Assembly: GCA_021397845.1 (NCBI GenBank)
Contig: CM038039.1
Span: 177,046,526-177,110,525 of the forward strand
DNA length: 64,000 bases
Origin: Areca catechu
Taxonomy: Eukaryota > Streptophyta > Magnoliopsida > Arecales > Arecaceae
Direction of reading: 5' to 3'
The position numbers were made by a program, and so were the translations under genes. Every line of letters starts with the position of its first letter. The stretch's first letter is position 1. Shown here one piece after another: positions 10,365 to 21,244 of this stretch. Below the pieces are notes generated by a model. It had not been told where the DNA came from, made no database searches, and saw nothing but the letters and a program-made list of their open reading frames with translations.

Positions 10365-11799
10365 TGTTGACCCATGGAATGATTTTGATGATCACAAAAC
10401 ATTGGAGCATGTATTTGATACTAATTATTTCCAATTACTTGAGAGATTTTGCAGGAAATTGGTTATCTTTAGTTTAAAATAGTTTTCAAAATGATTTTAG
10501 GGTAATTCAATTTTGTGTGAAGTTTTATGAACTTGAACTTGTAAAAGCCCTAGTTTTATCATTCTTGTAATCTTGTAAAAGGGGCTGAAAATTATAAAAT
10601 CGAGAAGTATGTAGATTAGCTTCTATTTGATTTAATGTTGAAGATTTTTTGGAGAAGCTTGAAGCATTATTTAAAGATTTGCAAGAGCTGACTCTTGGAT
10701 CAAGAGCTAACTCGTTGTGGCATGGCACGGAGAAAGTTTTTGTGTTTCAGTATCAAGAGCCGACTCCTATCCCTAGAGCCGACTAATGGAAGAAAGTATT
10801 TTTCTAAAGCCTAAGATCTCGAGCCAACTCGAGCCCCAAGAGTCAACTTGTCTAGAGTTATGAATTTTGAAGGTTTGAGATCTCGAGCTGACTCTACCTT
10901 AAAGAGCCGACTCTAGGTATTCATCATTTTGACTTGACTGAAGGCAAGAGCCAACTCCAGCCAGAAGAGCCGACTCTTATAGAATTTCGTTTTAGGCTAT
11001 CTAAGACTTCGAGCGAACTCGTGGACTTTGAGCCGACTCGTGGAGCCATTTTCTGCACTCCAATGGCTAGTTGCTGAAGTTGATTTTTGAACTCCACTTC
11101 ATCTCCAACAGCTCTTTCATGAATCCCTAGGCCCTACAATGGCCATATCTCTTGGAAAACTAGAAAATGAATTGTTTTTGAAGGATTAAACAATTATTAG
11201 GGATTTATTATGGAATTATCTTGAGATATTGAAGAACTTTCATGTCTTTCACCTAACTACCTCAAAGAGCTTTCAAGATAGGATACAAAGCTTCACCAAC
11301 TCTACTCCATCATTGAATCCACTCATTGAAGAAGGAAAGAAGCAGCATGAAGAGCATTTAAGAGCATTCAAAGCTTGGCTTCATCTTGATCGACATTGAC
11401 AACACCAAAACAAACTTGGTTTGTTGTTGTTGCTTGTTTATCATTTCTCTATCTTTGTTTTCTCTTTAAGAGTAGCAAGGGACTATGTCTTAAGAGAAGG
11501 TTGAAGGTTTTTAGTAAGTCTTGTGAAAACATAAGATAGGTTCTTCGTGAGCACCCTATAGAAACTGATTTTTACCTTTTTAGACTTTTAGAATGCTTTT
11601 TGGCTCGAGTTGACTCAAGTCATTAGGGTGCTCGACGAGCCGACACGAAGGTCGGGCCGAACATTTTTTAAATAGGGTTTTCGTGGTTTATATTCACTAT
11701 ATTTTTAGATTTTGGCCGTTTCCACTTAGCCGACTCCACATTACATCCTAGGAAAACTTCCTAAAACACTCTCAAGCCCCTCCAATCTCTTAATCCAAG
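10365..11799 (+). repeat. F: 3' LTR (right end uncertain)
   Basis: Begins TGTTGACCCATGG right after the polypurine tract. It carries at least ten copies of a degenerate GAGCCGACTC word between 10680 and 11040, with more at 11610-11740. No clear CA terminus with target duplication is visible before the chromovirus G sequence starts near 11800, so the end is either truncated or merged with G. No gene is supported. Confidence 0.6.
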
Positions 11800-12749
11800 C
11801 TAGATGGCATCCTCAGACTGATGGCCAAACTGAAGTAGTCAATCGGAGTTTAGGAAATCTGCTTAGATGTCTAGTTGGTGACAGTATGGGAAATTGGGAT
11901 GTTTTACTCCCTCATGCTGAATTTGCTTACAACAGCTCAGTCAATAGATCTACTGGGAAGAGTCCATTTGAAGTGGTCCATGGTTACAAACCTAGGAAGC
12001 CCTTAGATCTTATCCCTTTACCCACACAAGCACGAGTTTCTGAATCTACTGAGTCATATGCACAGCATATTAAGGATATACATAAAGAAATTAACAAAAA
12101 TATCCAATTGAGCAATGAAACTTATAAGCATATGGCGAATTTACATAGGAGTGTCAAAGAATTCACTAAAGGATATTATGTTATGATAAGGCTTAGACCA
12201 TAATGGTTCCCACCAAGAACCATAAAAAAATTGCATGCTCGTAGTGCAGGTCTATTTAAAGTTATAAAGAAAATAGGATCTAATACGTATATGCTAGACT
12301 TACCACCTAATTTAGGTATCAGCTCGACTTTCAATGTTTCAGACCTAATAGAGTATATGGAGCCAATAATGATACCTAGCGAAGCATTTGAGCCTAAGCC
12401 AATTATTGAGAGTGAATCCATCCCTGAGTGTCCACCAACAATTATACCAGAATGGCGAGATAAGATTGAGCATATTCTAAATAACCAAGCCATCACCACC
12501 CGGAATTAAGGTTACCAATGCTATTTAGTTAGTTAGCAAGGTCGACCTGAGTCCGAAGACTCATGGATTACTTGAGAGGATCTACAAAGAATCAACTCAG
12601 ACTTATTAGAGTACTACCAGAGTAAAACAGATCCCTACTCAACAGAGTCGAGTTGTTCCTACCTCGGGAGAATTGGAGCAGTCACCAAGGTTAAAAGAAG
12701 ACTTCAATCAAACCTAGTCAACACCAATTCCTTATGGATTGCAAATTGA
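11800..12749 (+). pseudogene. G: integrase C-terminal half and chromodomain
   Basis: A chromovirus pol stub that starts abruptly within the HPQTDGQTEVV motif (third catalytic residue, Glu). It continues as AEFAYNSSVNRSTGKSPFE, the C-terminal RLRP ... LHARSAGLFKV domain and a chromodomain with stops (TAA at 12201-12203 and at 12506-12508, others following). The frame is continuous, runs through the PPT-like GGGAGAAT into the LTR and stops at 12747-12749. Everything upstream in gag-pol is missing. Confidence 0.88.
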
Positions 12750-13085
12750 GTTCCAACCTTGTTAACTTGTACCTAGTCTGAGTCTCGAGTCTAGTTAAGT
12801 TTTCTTATATCATGAATTTTATGTTTAAGTCTTGCTGAGTATTAGATCTTGAAGCCTTGGGTCAATTGAGTTGTAAGAGTCAAATGTACTCAAGTCCAAA
12901 ATTGAGTTGTAATTTTATTTTGAGCTTGAGTCAAGTCCAAACAAGGGAGCATATAATTGGACCAAGGGATGAACCAAAGCTACATCAAGTAAATCTTCAA
13001 ATCAAGGGTGTATGAAATAAGAGCCATTGGATGGAATGAAGCTTTGATTGAAGCCACCTCACCAAGACACCTTATCCAAGAGAAT

Positions 13086-13196
13086 GGACACTTGGCACCC
13101 ATACATGAAGATTTTCAGATTTGGACACTTGACATCCATATATGAAGATTTTCAGATTTAGACACTTGGCACCCATGCATGCAGATTTTCAAATTT
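13086..13196 (+). repeat. 37-bp tandem repeat in the LTR of G
   Basis: Three units starting at 13086, 13123 and 13160, each GGACACTTGGCACCCAT-like followed by GAAGATTTTCAGATTT. Related words (GGCACC, GCAGATTTTCAGATTT) occur in the LTRs of H, so this is a shared U3 module amplified here. Confidence 0.8.
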
Positions 13197-13291
13197 GGTG
13201 CCCCATTTTCATGAATTTTGAAACTCAAATATGTAACTACATTTCTCCCTCTTTCATGTAAATTTTGAATTTCAAATGGGGCTTAGAAGGT

Positions 13292-13298
13292 TATAAAT
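13292..13298 (+). promoter_or_regulatory. TATA box in the LTR of G
   Basis: TATAAAT set between GGGGCTTAGAAGG and GGCCCC, the same arrangement as in the LTRs of H and N. Confidence 0.55.
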
Positions 13299-14019
13299 TG
13301 GCCCCTAATCACTTTGTAAAAGGATGGTTTTGAATGAATGAAATCTAGAATTTTCTTTCTCCCATTTGTGTTTGCAAATGCCATCCATGAGGGATTGAGT
13401 GAGAGGCTCAACAAAGTATTTTAGTTCTCAAATTCCAGCAAAAGTTCTTCTCCCATGGATGCCTCCCACATCTTCAAGAGCAGCCGACCATACTCCACCT
13501 AGATCTTCAAGAAATCCTTACTTTTTTCCTTCCATTATTTCTATTCTTTGCTATCTTTCATCTTCTCCACAACACTAATGGGTGTTCTTGCAGGATCCTA
13601 AGGAGTATCCAGTCTAGGATGAAGTCCTCCTTGCCTTCAATACAGCAGTAGGAGCCTCTACTTCCAATGGGTGGTTTGGTTTGTTCTTTCAATCGCTAGT
13701 CTTGAGAGTTCCTGTAGTAGGTTTAGTGTAGGGTCTTTAAAGTTTATTATTGGTCTCTAAAACCTATCATTAACTCTTAAGGTCTGAAATCTTGAATAAG
13801 GTAAAGTCCTAATTAGATGGTTTCTCTAGCCACGTAGGTCCTTATTTTTTTAACTTAATCAAGATTTGCACTGCGAAGCATTTTGGCCTTCTAATTTAGT
13901 CTTCTTCAATGCATTTAAATGACTCCTCTATGAATGAATTATGACCACATGTTTTCAAGTTTAATTAACTTAGTTTCTTTCTTCACTCATGCCATATTTT
14001 TCATAAATATGCCGCATCA

Positions 14020-14112
14020 TTCCTCTTCTTCTTCGACTTGCACCAAGGGAGTTCTTCTTTTTTAGACTCCCTAGGTTTCTTTCTGCTAGTATCTCCCCCC
14101 ACATTCGCTTTA
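14020..14112. other. Flank between LTR G and ORF I
   Basis: Short pyrimidine-rich stretch with no ORF; probably the 5' untranslated part of element I. Confidence 0.5.
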
Positions 14113-14976
14113 GGATGGATCCATTTAACTAGAGGCACCTCCATTCGGTGCATTCCAATGAGGTAGGGCCTTCTCAGCCTAGGACCCCATCCTCTGATAA
14201 GGAGGATGAAGTCTTGCTTAGCTTTTGTAGGGATCCCCGACCGATGTGGATCGTTATAGGTCAGCCTAGGGCACCCCCTGTTTCTTCTGCTCTTGCTGCT
14301 TCCTCCACTCCTGCTGCTATCCATTCTGTCCTCCCTGGTTTGGCTGGTCTCTCTGGCATCGCCTCGAAGATGACTAAGGAGGACCTCTCTCGGCTCTAGG
14401 ACACCTATGGGATTTCAGACTCTGTCCATTTCTCGATCCTGAGACTAGGGGAGAGGGTCACCTCCAGTGGCCTAGGCTGGATTGCCCTGTATGAGGACTT
14501 CTTCCTCAGGGGCCTTCGTCTGCCTCTGCATCTATTCTTCCTTTCTTTTCTCAGCTACTTTCACTTGGTTCCAGCCCAACTCGCCCCTAATGTAGTTTGG
14601 GTTATCTCTTGTTTTATTATTCTTTGCCATTTTCACAGGATCGTTGCTCATTTTTCCCTTTTTAGGGCACTCTTCACCCTGAAATGCCACCCATCTGATG
14701 ACGGGTGGTGGTTCATAGCTCCCCGCTCGGGGGCCATCAAATTTGAACTCCCCTCTTCCATCAAGGGATAGAAGAGTAGGTACTTCTTTGCCTCGATTGA
14801 AGGGGTCGACTAGGTCTGGAATGACCCGGACTGGTCCTCAAATTGCAACTCCCAAGTGGAGGCTGCAGACAAGGAGGTGTACATTCAACTAGTCACCTCC
14901 CAGATTCCTCCCCTTCAAGACCTGCTGGTCAAGCAAAACCTGTTTGATGCCGGGGTCAGCCCGATTCGAGCCCTAG

Positions 14977-15059
14977 GTGAGCCTCCATAGCTATATTTCT
15001 TTTTTCTGCATGGGTTCTCTTCGGCCTCGAGAATAACTAGTATTCTTCTTTCTCTGCAG
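14977..15059 (+). other. I: candidate intron 1 (83 bp)
   Basis: Donor TAG|GTGAGC and acceptor TTTCTCTGCAG|G. Removal keeps the reading frame between RALG and LNFN. A polypyrimidine stretch precedes the acceptor. Confidence 0.7.
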
Positions 15060-15625
15060 GCTTGAATTTCAACATGGAGCAAATCTAGGAGATGTCCCAA
15101 AAGAGAAACGTGACCCCCAGGCCCAGGGAGGAGCCACCAAAGAGGTTCCGGGATGACTCTAGATGGGGGCCCAGGGAAGGCTCCTCATCCGGCCTAAAGA
15201 AGAGTTCTGGGTTGGTTTCTACTTCATCCGAGGCACCGTTCCAGCCCCTGGCTTGCGGGCCCGAACCGACTGCCTAGGCCGGGTCGGTAGCTTATCCCAT
15301 GAAGACATCAAAGGTGGTTGAGGTGGAGGATGAAGTGGCGACAAAAAGGAGACCGATGGCGCCCCTAGCAGAAGCGGCGACCACACCCCCGGTGGTTGAG
15401 GTACCTATGCCGTCGCTTACTCCAACAATGGTGATGGCCCCTGCTACACTAGGACTTGCGGTGAACCAGGTATCAATTATGGTACCATTGAACATGACGA
15501 TTACCCAAGACCCTGAGCTGGCTAAGCGAATGATGGAGTTCGCCATCCAGTCCCGCGACCGTCGAGAGATGAGTGGCAAGCCGCTAGCAGCCGCCATCAT
15601 GGGCATTCTGCCCCAACTCTTCATG

Positions 15626-15725
15626 GTAAGCTTGCTGCGCTCTTAAATTATTTTCCTTGCCATTTGTGCTGTTCTTGCTAACCCCCCTGTGGTTGCATAT
15701 CTCCACCGACATCATCCTCATTCAG
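15626..15725 (+). other. I: candidate intron 2 (100 bp)
   Basis: Donor ATG|GTAAGC and acceptor TCATTCAG|G. Removal joins QLFM to DFYA in frame. Without the splice, translation ends after 10 codons. Confidence 0.7.
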
Positions 15726-15757
15726 GACTTCTATGCCTAGTGGGTGAAGCGAGAGGC

Positions 15758-15762
15758 CTGGG
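15758..15762. repeat. Target-site duplication of H (left copy)
   Basis: CTGGG, matching CCGGG at 49517-49521 at four of five bases. These flank the 33.75-kb insertion H. Confidence 0.75.
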
Positions 15763-16995
15763 TGGTGCAAGCACTAGGATTCGAAGGAGACTCAATTCAA
15801 TTTGGTTTAACGCTTAGCCAATTTTCTTTTAATCCTGTCAACTAGTCCATTACATTTTTTTAATTGAGTCTTGTAAAGTTTGAGTCCTGTAACCAGTGAG
15901 CTAGCCTTGACCAAGTGAAAGTGCATTATATTGAAGAAGACCAAGATGTGCACCCAAATGCCATGTGGCGCCCAACATATGATGACACATGAATGCCATC
16001 ATGAATGCCAAGTGGCGCCCAACCCATGATGACCCAAATTCCAAGTGTCACCCATGCATGCAGATTTTCAGATTTGGCACCCCTTTTTTCATGGAGTTTG
16101 AATTCAAGAATGTTCTAGAGATGGTACCCCCTTTTCATAAAATTTGAAATTCAAATTTGTAACTACCTTTCCCCCTTTTTTCATGTAACATTTGAATTTT
16201 AAATACGGCTTAGAAGGCTATAAATAGGCCCTTAGTCTTTTTGTAAGAAAGAAGCTATTTTTCTGAATGAAAGACAAATTTTCTTTTGAGCTCCCATTAT
16301 TGTGAGTTTTCATTTCCGGTGTGAGATGCATTGTCCTCCGAGAGGGAGAGGGTGTGAGGCCCAATCTACCATCTGCTTCCCATAGTTCATCCATCTCCCA
16401 TCTTCCTTACCTTGGTGTTGACGTTCCCCCCCAAACCAATGGAGTTGACACCGCTATCCATCGAGCAGCCGGTCTAGTCTTCATCAAGGCGCCAAGCATT
16501 CTTCAAGCCATCCTTCTCCATCCTTCCTTTTTTTTTTAAGTTGTTTGCTGCATTTCTTCACCTTTGCTAAGTTCTCTTCTTGCTTGCAGGGTTCTCAAGA
16601 GTGCCAATCTGAGGAGGAAGCTTATCTTGCCAAAGAACCCCTACAATGGAGTCTATTATCCAGGAAGTGTTGATTTCTTCATCCTAGGTGCTGGATCCGG
16701 AGGGGAGAGTACCTTCTTCTGGGAGTAGATCGAATCACTATTTGGTATCACCTCCCTTACTCTTGCTCAGTCTGTTGAAGATAACCTTAGCCCTATTCTT
16801 GAGGGATTTCTTAATCCTTCTATGTCCTTGGTTCTTTACAGTTTGAAGACTACTTTGAGCATGTCTTTACTTCTCACTTTGTAGTTTTCTTTAGATAGCT
16901 TCTTTTCATCTTTTACGGGAAAATTAAATAAATATATAAATCTGATTCATTACTGTACTCATCAAAACCTTCGTCAGGCCTTTCATCCCGCATCA
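15763..16995 (+). repeat. H: 5' LTR (1233 bp)
   Basis: TGGTGCAAGCACT at the start and CCCGCATCA at the end, followed by the PBS. It contains a 47-bp repeat in two copies (GTGGC landmarks at 15965 and 16012) and a TATA box at 16219. Matching sequence is found at 20154-21244 and 49272-49516. Confidence 0.9.
16219..16226 (+). promoter_or_regulatory. TATA box in the 5' LTR of H
   Basis: TATAAATA embedded in GGCTATAAATAGGCC, which is itself an inverted repeat. The 3' LTR has the same place at about 20709. Confidence 0.6.
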
Positions 16996-17012
16996 ATTTT
17001 TGGTATTGTAGC
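16996..17012 (+). other. H: degenerate primer-binding site
   Basis: ATTTTTGGTATTGTAGC follows the LTR directly. TGGTATTGTAGC differs from TGGTATCAGAGC at three positions, so it has decayed. Confidence 0.75.
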
Positions 17013-17992
17013 ATGTTAGGGTAGGTCTAGTTTTCATGTTCATTGCTGTAATTTCTGCACCTAGTAATTCTGCACATGCCTGAGATTCACGTCCATTGAA
17101 ACCCTATTAGATCTAATTTTTTTTGCTTGCCATTATTTTTCTTTTAACCATCAGTAAGTTTACTGTTACCAGCTAAAATTTCATTTTAAAATCGCAAAAA
17201 AATATTTTTCTGCAATTTATTTTTTGTCACTGTTACATCCTGAAATTTCTGTAATTAGTTTTTCTTGCTTGCTAGTTCATCACTTCTCTGTCACACTTGT
17301 TATTTTTTTTTTTATTATCTATTCAAACACACCATACCTTCACTTTCATTCTCAGATATGAAACCAGTGACTTTGAAAAAAAAAAGAATATATATATATA
17401 TATATATACCACATAAAATCCCTAAAGAAAGGTTGAACTTAATCAATCTATTAAAAGCTTGTGTCAACTTGATTGTGCATTCATATTTAAGCTACTTAAG
17501 GGCAATTGATATCCAAGATAAATTGAGGATTTCATCATCTCTCCTTGTCCCACAAACCACTACCCACATATTGCATAGTCCCAAGCCAAATTCTAAAATC
17601 AACTGAACTTAATTTGCCCTAGTGAGCTAGGTGACACCAACCAATCTAATTCAAGGTATTGTGGGGAAGATGGTGCACTCAACTCATTGGTTACTTCTTG
17701 AAGCTGGTGTCTAAGGCAAGAGGTCAAGTAGCAAATGCCCTAAGTAGTTCCTGTGATTTTTAATTAGGACCCAGCAAGAGCAGGGGGAGCCTCCCACAGA
17801 CCCACCTCTTACCTAGCCAGTGGATTGATTAGCTGATGAATTGGCTGCAATGTTAGCTAACTCATCCTTCTTTGGATTTCTAGGTCTAGGAGCCCTAAAA
17901 CATTAGGAGTCTAATTGATTGAAGTCTTGTATTGTAAGACCACCAGGGCAGGGATCCAATTTAGACCATGCCACATCCCACCTAATTCACCC
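17013..17992 (+). other. H: 5' leader
   Basis: Noncoding leader of about 980 bases, with a poly-T stretch near 17290 and a TA microsatellite near 17390-17408. A CCCTAG...CTAGG stem with one lost pair occurs near 17615. No gene seen. Confidence 0.65.
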
Positions 17993-18850
17993 ATGGAACC
18001 CAATCTTGAGGTCACCTTGAGGACCTTACTTGACTGATTGGATCAGATGGATGATAGGGTTGCCCAAATGAACACTAATTTTCAAACTAGATTTGACCAA
18101 AAGATGACCCAAGTGGAGACACGGGTAGAAGCCTGCAGGGCCCATGCTAAATTCAAATCCCCTAGGCCCAATCCCTTTAACCCAAGAGCCCATCATCATG
18201 ATTTAACCCCTGAGTATAGCCTTAGAAGCCCATACCCATACTTGGTTGGCTCAGAGGAAAGATCCATTAGGAGCACCCAACCTTATGCACCCAATTTTGA
18301 TGGAAATGTAGATCCTGAGATGTATATTGATTGGGAGGAGAGCACGGATCACTATTTTGAGTACACTAAGATGTCAGAGTTAGGAAATGTTAGATTGGCC
18401 ACACGTAGGCTTACCCGACATGCTATGTGGCATTGGGAAGGTATTAAGGATCAATGTTATTTGAGAGGAGATCAGATAAGTACCTGGAAAGCCATGAGGA
18501 GTAAGTTGAGAGAAGAGTACCTAGGTTGATTTTATGAGCAAAGACTTTTAGACCAATGGTACAGATTGAGGTAGAATAATAAAACTGTGTCTAAGTACAT
18601 TGACCAATTTAATGAGTTTATCAGGAGATGTAACATAGTTGAGTCGGAGACTATGATTATATCGAGGTTTCGAGCTGGTCTACATAGGGACATCCAGTGG
18701 AAACTGTTTCAATGAAGAATTCAGGACCTTGAGGAAGCCTATCACATAGTCAGGAAATTTAAGTCACTTCAGAGAGAACTCATGATTAGTCAATCTAAGT
18801 CCAACAAGATTAATCTCCCTAAACCTAAGCCCAGACCTAGCTGACTTCCT
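17993..18850 (+). pseudogene. H: gag
   Basis: Starts at ATG 17993 (MEPNLEV...), with a TGA after 14 codons, then an open stretch 18038-18529. Its capsid-like part has FDGNVDPEMYIDWEESTDHYFEY and, after a TGA at about 18527, LLDQWYRLR, KYIDQFNEFIRRC and RFRAGLHRDIQWKL. The N-terminal helix is coiled-coil-like (repeated MDDRVAQMNTNFQTRF). I cannot find an intact CCHC knuckle. This gag is well diverged from those of E, L, K and M. Confidence 0.82.
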
Positions 18851-19262
18851 TTAAACCAGCCAACTCTCATTTCCCCTGGCCAAACCCTAGGACCTAGTCG
18901 GGTATGTCCGAGCCAACACAGCCCGAGCTAACCTAACCTGAGCCAACACAGTTGAGTCCAGTAGAGGAATCAAAGGAAAAGATCTTGAACCCACAATAAA
19001 ATTTGAAGAAGAAATGACCGAGCCAGGATCACATTTAATAAATGGACATGAGGGTTCACCAGTCTTGTCCATAGAAGGAGTTTAGGAACAAACCCTTAAT
19101 AACCCACCACGGGAAGTTCATCAAGATAAACTTCCCAAAAATCTTTCTGATCCCCTTCTACTAACTAGGAACATCTAACCTACCCTAGATCTAATACCTA
19201 TAGATCCTCCTAGTTCTAATCATGAGGTTAGTTCTAATCATGAGGTTAGGACAAGTACACCA
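18851..19262 (+). other. H: degenerate stretch between gag and RNase H
   Basis: Continues the gag-like Pro/Ser-rich frame with many stops and contains a 15-16 bp direct duplication (TCTAATCATGAGGTTAG) near 19215-19245. No protease or RT motif can be found; this is where the internal deletion lies. Confidence 0.6.
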
Positions 19263-19445
19263 TTGATTGCTCTTAAGCATAGAAGTTCATTGAACCATAT
19301 CTACCTTAAGGAGTTCTATGCCATAATCCATGTCCTAAAATTCTGGAGGAATTATCTACTTCCACGAGATTTCGTTTTATACCCCTATCAAAAGACTTTC
19401 AGGGTTTTTAATTCACAAAGGATTTTAAGCTTAAAACCTAAATGA
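19263..19445 (+). pseudogene. H: RNase H fragment
   Basis: LKEFYAIIHVLKFWRNYLLP matches the YDKEFYAVVQALRYWRHYLLP region of the other copies, followed by a decayed FRVFNSQ. About 50 codons of RNase H remain, flanked by unrelated frame on the left and a jump into integrase on the right. Confidence 0.8.
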
Positions 19446-20153
19446 TGGACCGAATTCCTAAGGATATATACCTCTTGGTGCGAAGTAGATGTAGGTAGTG
19501 AAGTAGTATCTGGTTATGAGCCTAACAAGCCCATAGACCTAATCCATCTATTCACACCTGCACTGATCTCTGCACAGCATCTACATCAGGGCATTAGCAC
19601 TCATTTGAACACTGATAATAACATGGCTAATTCCCGTGAAAGGTTTAAAGAGTTTTCTAATGGAGACTATGTGATGATCAAGCTTAGACCTGAATTGTTT
19701 CCACCCGGGACTATGAAGAAACTGCATGCCCATGGTGCTGGTCCTTTTAAAGTATTAAAGAAAGTTGGACCTAATGCCTATGTGCTTGAGTTACCCCCAG
19801 AATTAGGCATCAGTTCCACCTTCAACATTACAGGTCCTATAGAGTATAGGGCATCAGCAATAATCAAATTATCATGAACCAATTCTTGAGAGTGAGCCCA
19901 TCCCTATGTGTCCACCAACCAAATTACCTAAGAGGAGAGAATGGATCGAGCGCATCCTGGATAATCAAATTATCATGACCAAGCATAAGGACTATCAACG
20001 TTACCTGGTTCGATGGCAAGGTAGGCTAGAATTCAAGGATTCAAGGATCACTCATGAGGACTTGTAGCAGATTGATCCAAACCTACTTGAGCATTATCAG
20101 TGTCAGAAAGATCCTTACTCGACAGGATCGAGTTTCTCTCACCTCGGGAGAAT
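19446..20153 (+). pseudogene. H: integrase C-terminus and chromodomain
   Basis: Resumes at GYEPNKPIDLI, the region after the integrase core, then MIKLRPELFPPGTMKKLHA, GPFKVLKKVGPNAYVLEL and a chromodomain with YLVRWQGR (ordered stops follow 19870, and a TAG occurs in the domain at about 20067). The catalytic core is missing. The frame crosses GGGAGAAT into the 3' LTR. Keeping this 3' end is expected, since the polypurine tract overlaps it. Confidence 0.85.
20145..20153 (+). other. H: polypurine tract
   Basis: CGGGAGAAT directly before the TGGTGCAAGC start of the 3' LTR. The same GGGAGAAT precedes the 3' LTRs of G, E and, reversed, of L. Confidence 0.7.
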
Positions 20154-21244
20154 TGGTGCAAGCACTAGGATTTGAAGGAGACTCAATTCAAATTGGTTTG
20201 ACTAATGCTTAGCCAATTTTCTTTGAATTTTATCAACTGGTCCATTATATTTTTTTAATTGAGTCATGTAAAGTTTATGTCCTGTAACCAGTGAGCTAGC
20301 CTTGACCAAGTGAAAGAGCATTATATTGAAGAAGACCAAGATATGCACCCAAATGCCAAGTGGCGCCCAACACATGATGACACATGAATGCCCTCATGAA
20401 TACAAAGTGGCGCCCAACACATGATGACACATGAATTCCCTCATGAATGCCAAGTGGCATCCAACACATGATGACACATGAATGCCCTCATGAATGCCAT
20501 GTGGCACCCAACCCATGATGACCTAAATGCCATGTGGCACCAATGCATGCAGATTTTCAGATTTGGCACCCCCTTTTTCATGGACTTTGAATTCAAGAAG
20601 GTTCAAGAGATGGTGCCCCCTTTTCATGAAATTTGAAATTCAAATTTGTAACTACCTTTCCCCCTCTTTTCATGTAACATTTGAATTTCAAATGGATCTT
20701 AGAAGGCTATAAATATGCCCCTAATCTCTTTATAAGAAAGAAGCTATTTTTTTGAATGAAAGATAAATTTCCTTTTGAGCTCCCATTGTTGTGAGTTTTC
20801 ATTTTCAGTGTGAGATGTATCATCCTTCGAGAGGGAGAGGGTGTGCGACCCAATCTACCATCTAGTTTTCATAGTTCATCCATCTCCCATCTACCAAACC
20901 TTGGTGTTGACGTTTCCACCCTAATCCATGGAGTTGAAGCCCCTATCCATGGAGCAGAAGGTCTAGTCTTCATCAAGGTGCCAAGCATTCTTCAAGCCAT
21001 CACTCTCCATCCATCCTTATTTTCTGAAGTTGTTTGCTGCATTTCTTCACCTTTGTTATGTTCTCTTCTTGCTTGCAGGGTTCTTAAGAGTGCCGGCCTG
21101 AGGAGGAAGCTTATCTTGCCAAAGAACCCCTATAATGGAGTCTACATTCCAGGAAGTGTTGATTTCTTCATCCTAGGTTCTGGATCTAGAGGGGAGAGTA
21201 CCTTCTTCTGGGAGTAGATCGAATCACTGTTTGGTATCACCCCC
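20154..21244 (+). repeat. H: 3' LTR, first part
   Basis: Aligns with the 5' LTR from its first base to GTTTGGTATCAC, then stops at the C run where the J-N block begins. The remainder is at 49272-49516. It carries four copies of the 47-bp repeat against two in the 5' LTR. Confidence 0.88.
20347..20520 (+). repeat. 47-bp tandem repeat in the 3' LTR of H
   Basis: GTGGC landmarks at 20360, 20407, 20454 and 20501; unit like GTGGCGCCCAACACATGATG followed by ACACATGAATGCCCTCATGAATGCCAA. Copy number differs between the two LTRs of the same element. Confidence 0.85.

Larger units (their letters stand above)
12674..14019 (+). repeat. G: 3' LTR (about 1.35 kb)
   Basis: Starts TGGAGCAGTCACC, with G-to-A-like divergence from the TGGTGC seen elsewhere, immediately after GGGAGAAT. 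Ends GCCGCATCA at 14019. A TATAAAT box lies at 13292-13298, and a GTAAAAGGATGG segment about 20 bases on is near the expected RNA start. No PBS follows the right end, consistent with a 3' LTR flanked by element I. Confidence 0.85.
14113..15762 (+). pseudogene. I: Transposase_28-like ORF, exons 1-3 (split gene, 5' part)
   Basis: Resembles the plant family annotated as putative gypsy type transposon (Pfam Transposase_28); its biochemical role is not known. I start it at the ATG at 14113, although a TAG follows shortly. Family-like segments are GWIALYEDFFLRGLRLPLH, APNVVWVISCFIILCHF, FSLFRALFTLKCHP, WWFIAPR and SSIKG-KSRYFF. Two candidate GT-AG introns (14977-15059 and 15626-15725) join the frame without shift: the first junction gives RALGLNFN. 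Several in-frame stops, almost all TAG, show it is dead. Exon 3 is cut at 15762 by element H and continues at 49522. Confidence 0.7.
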
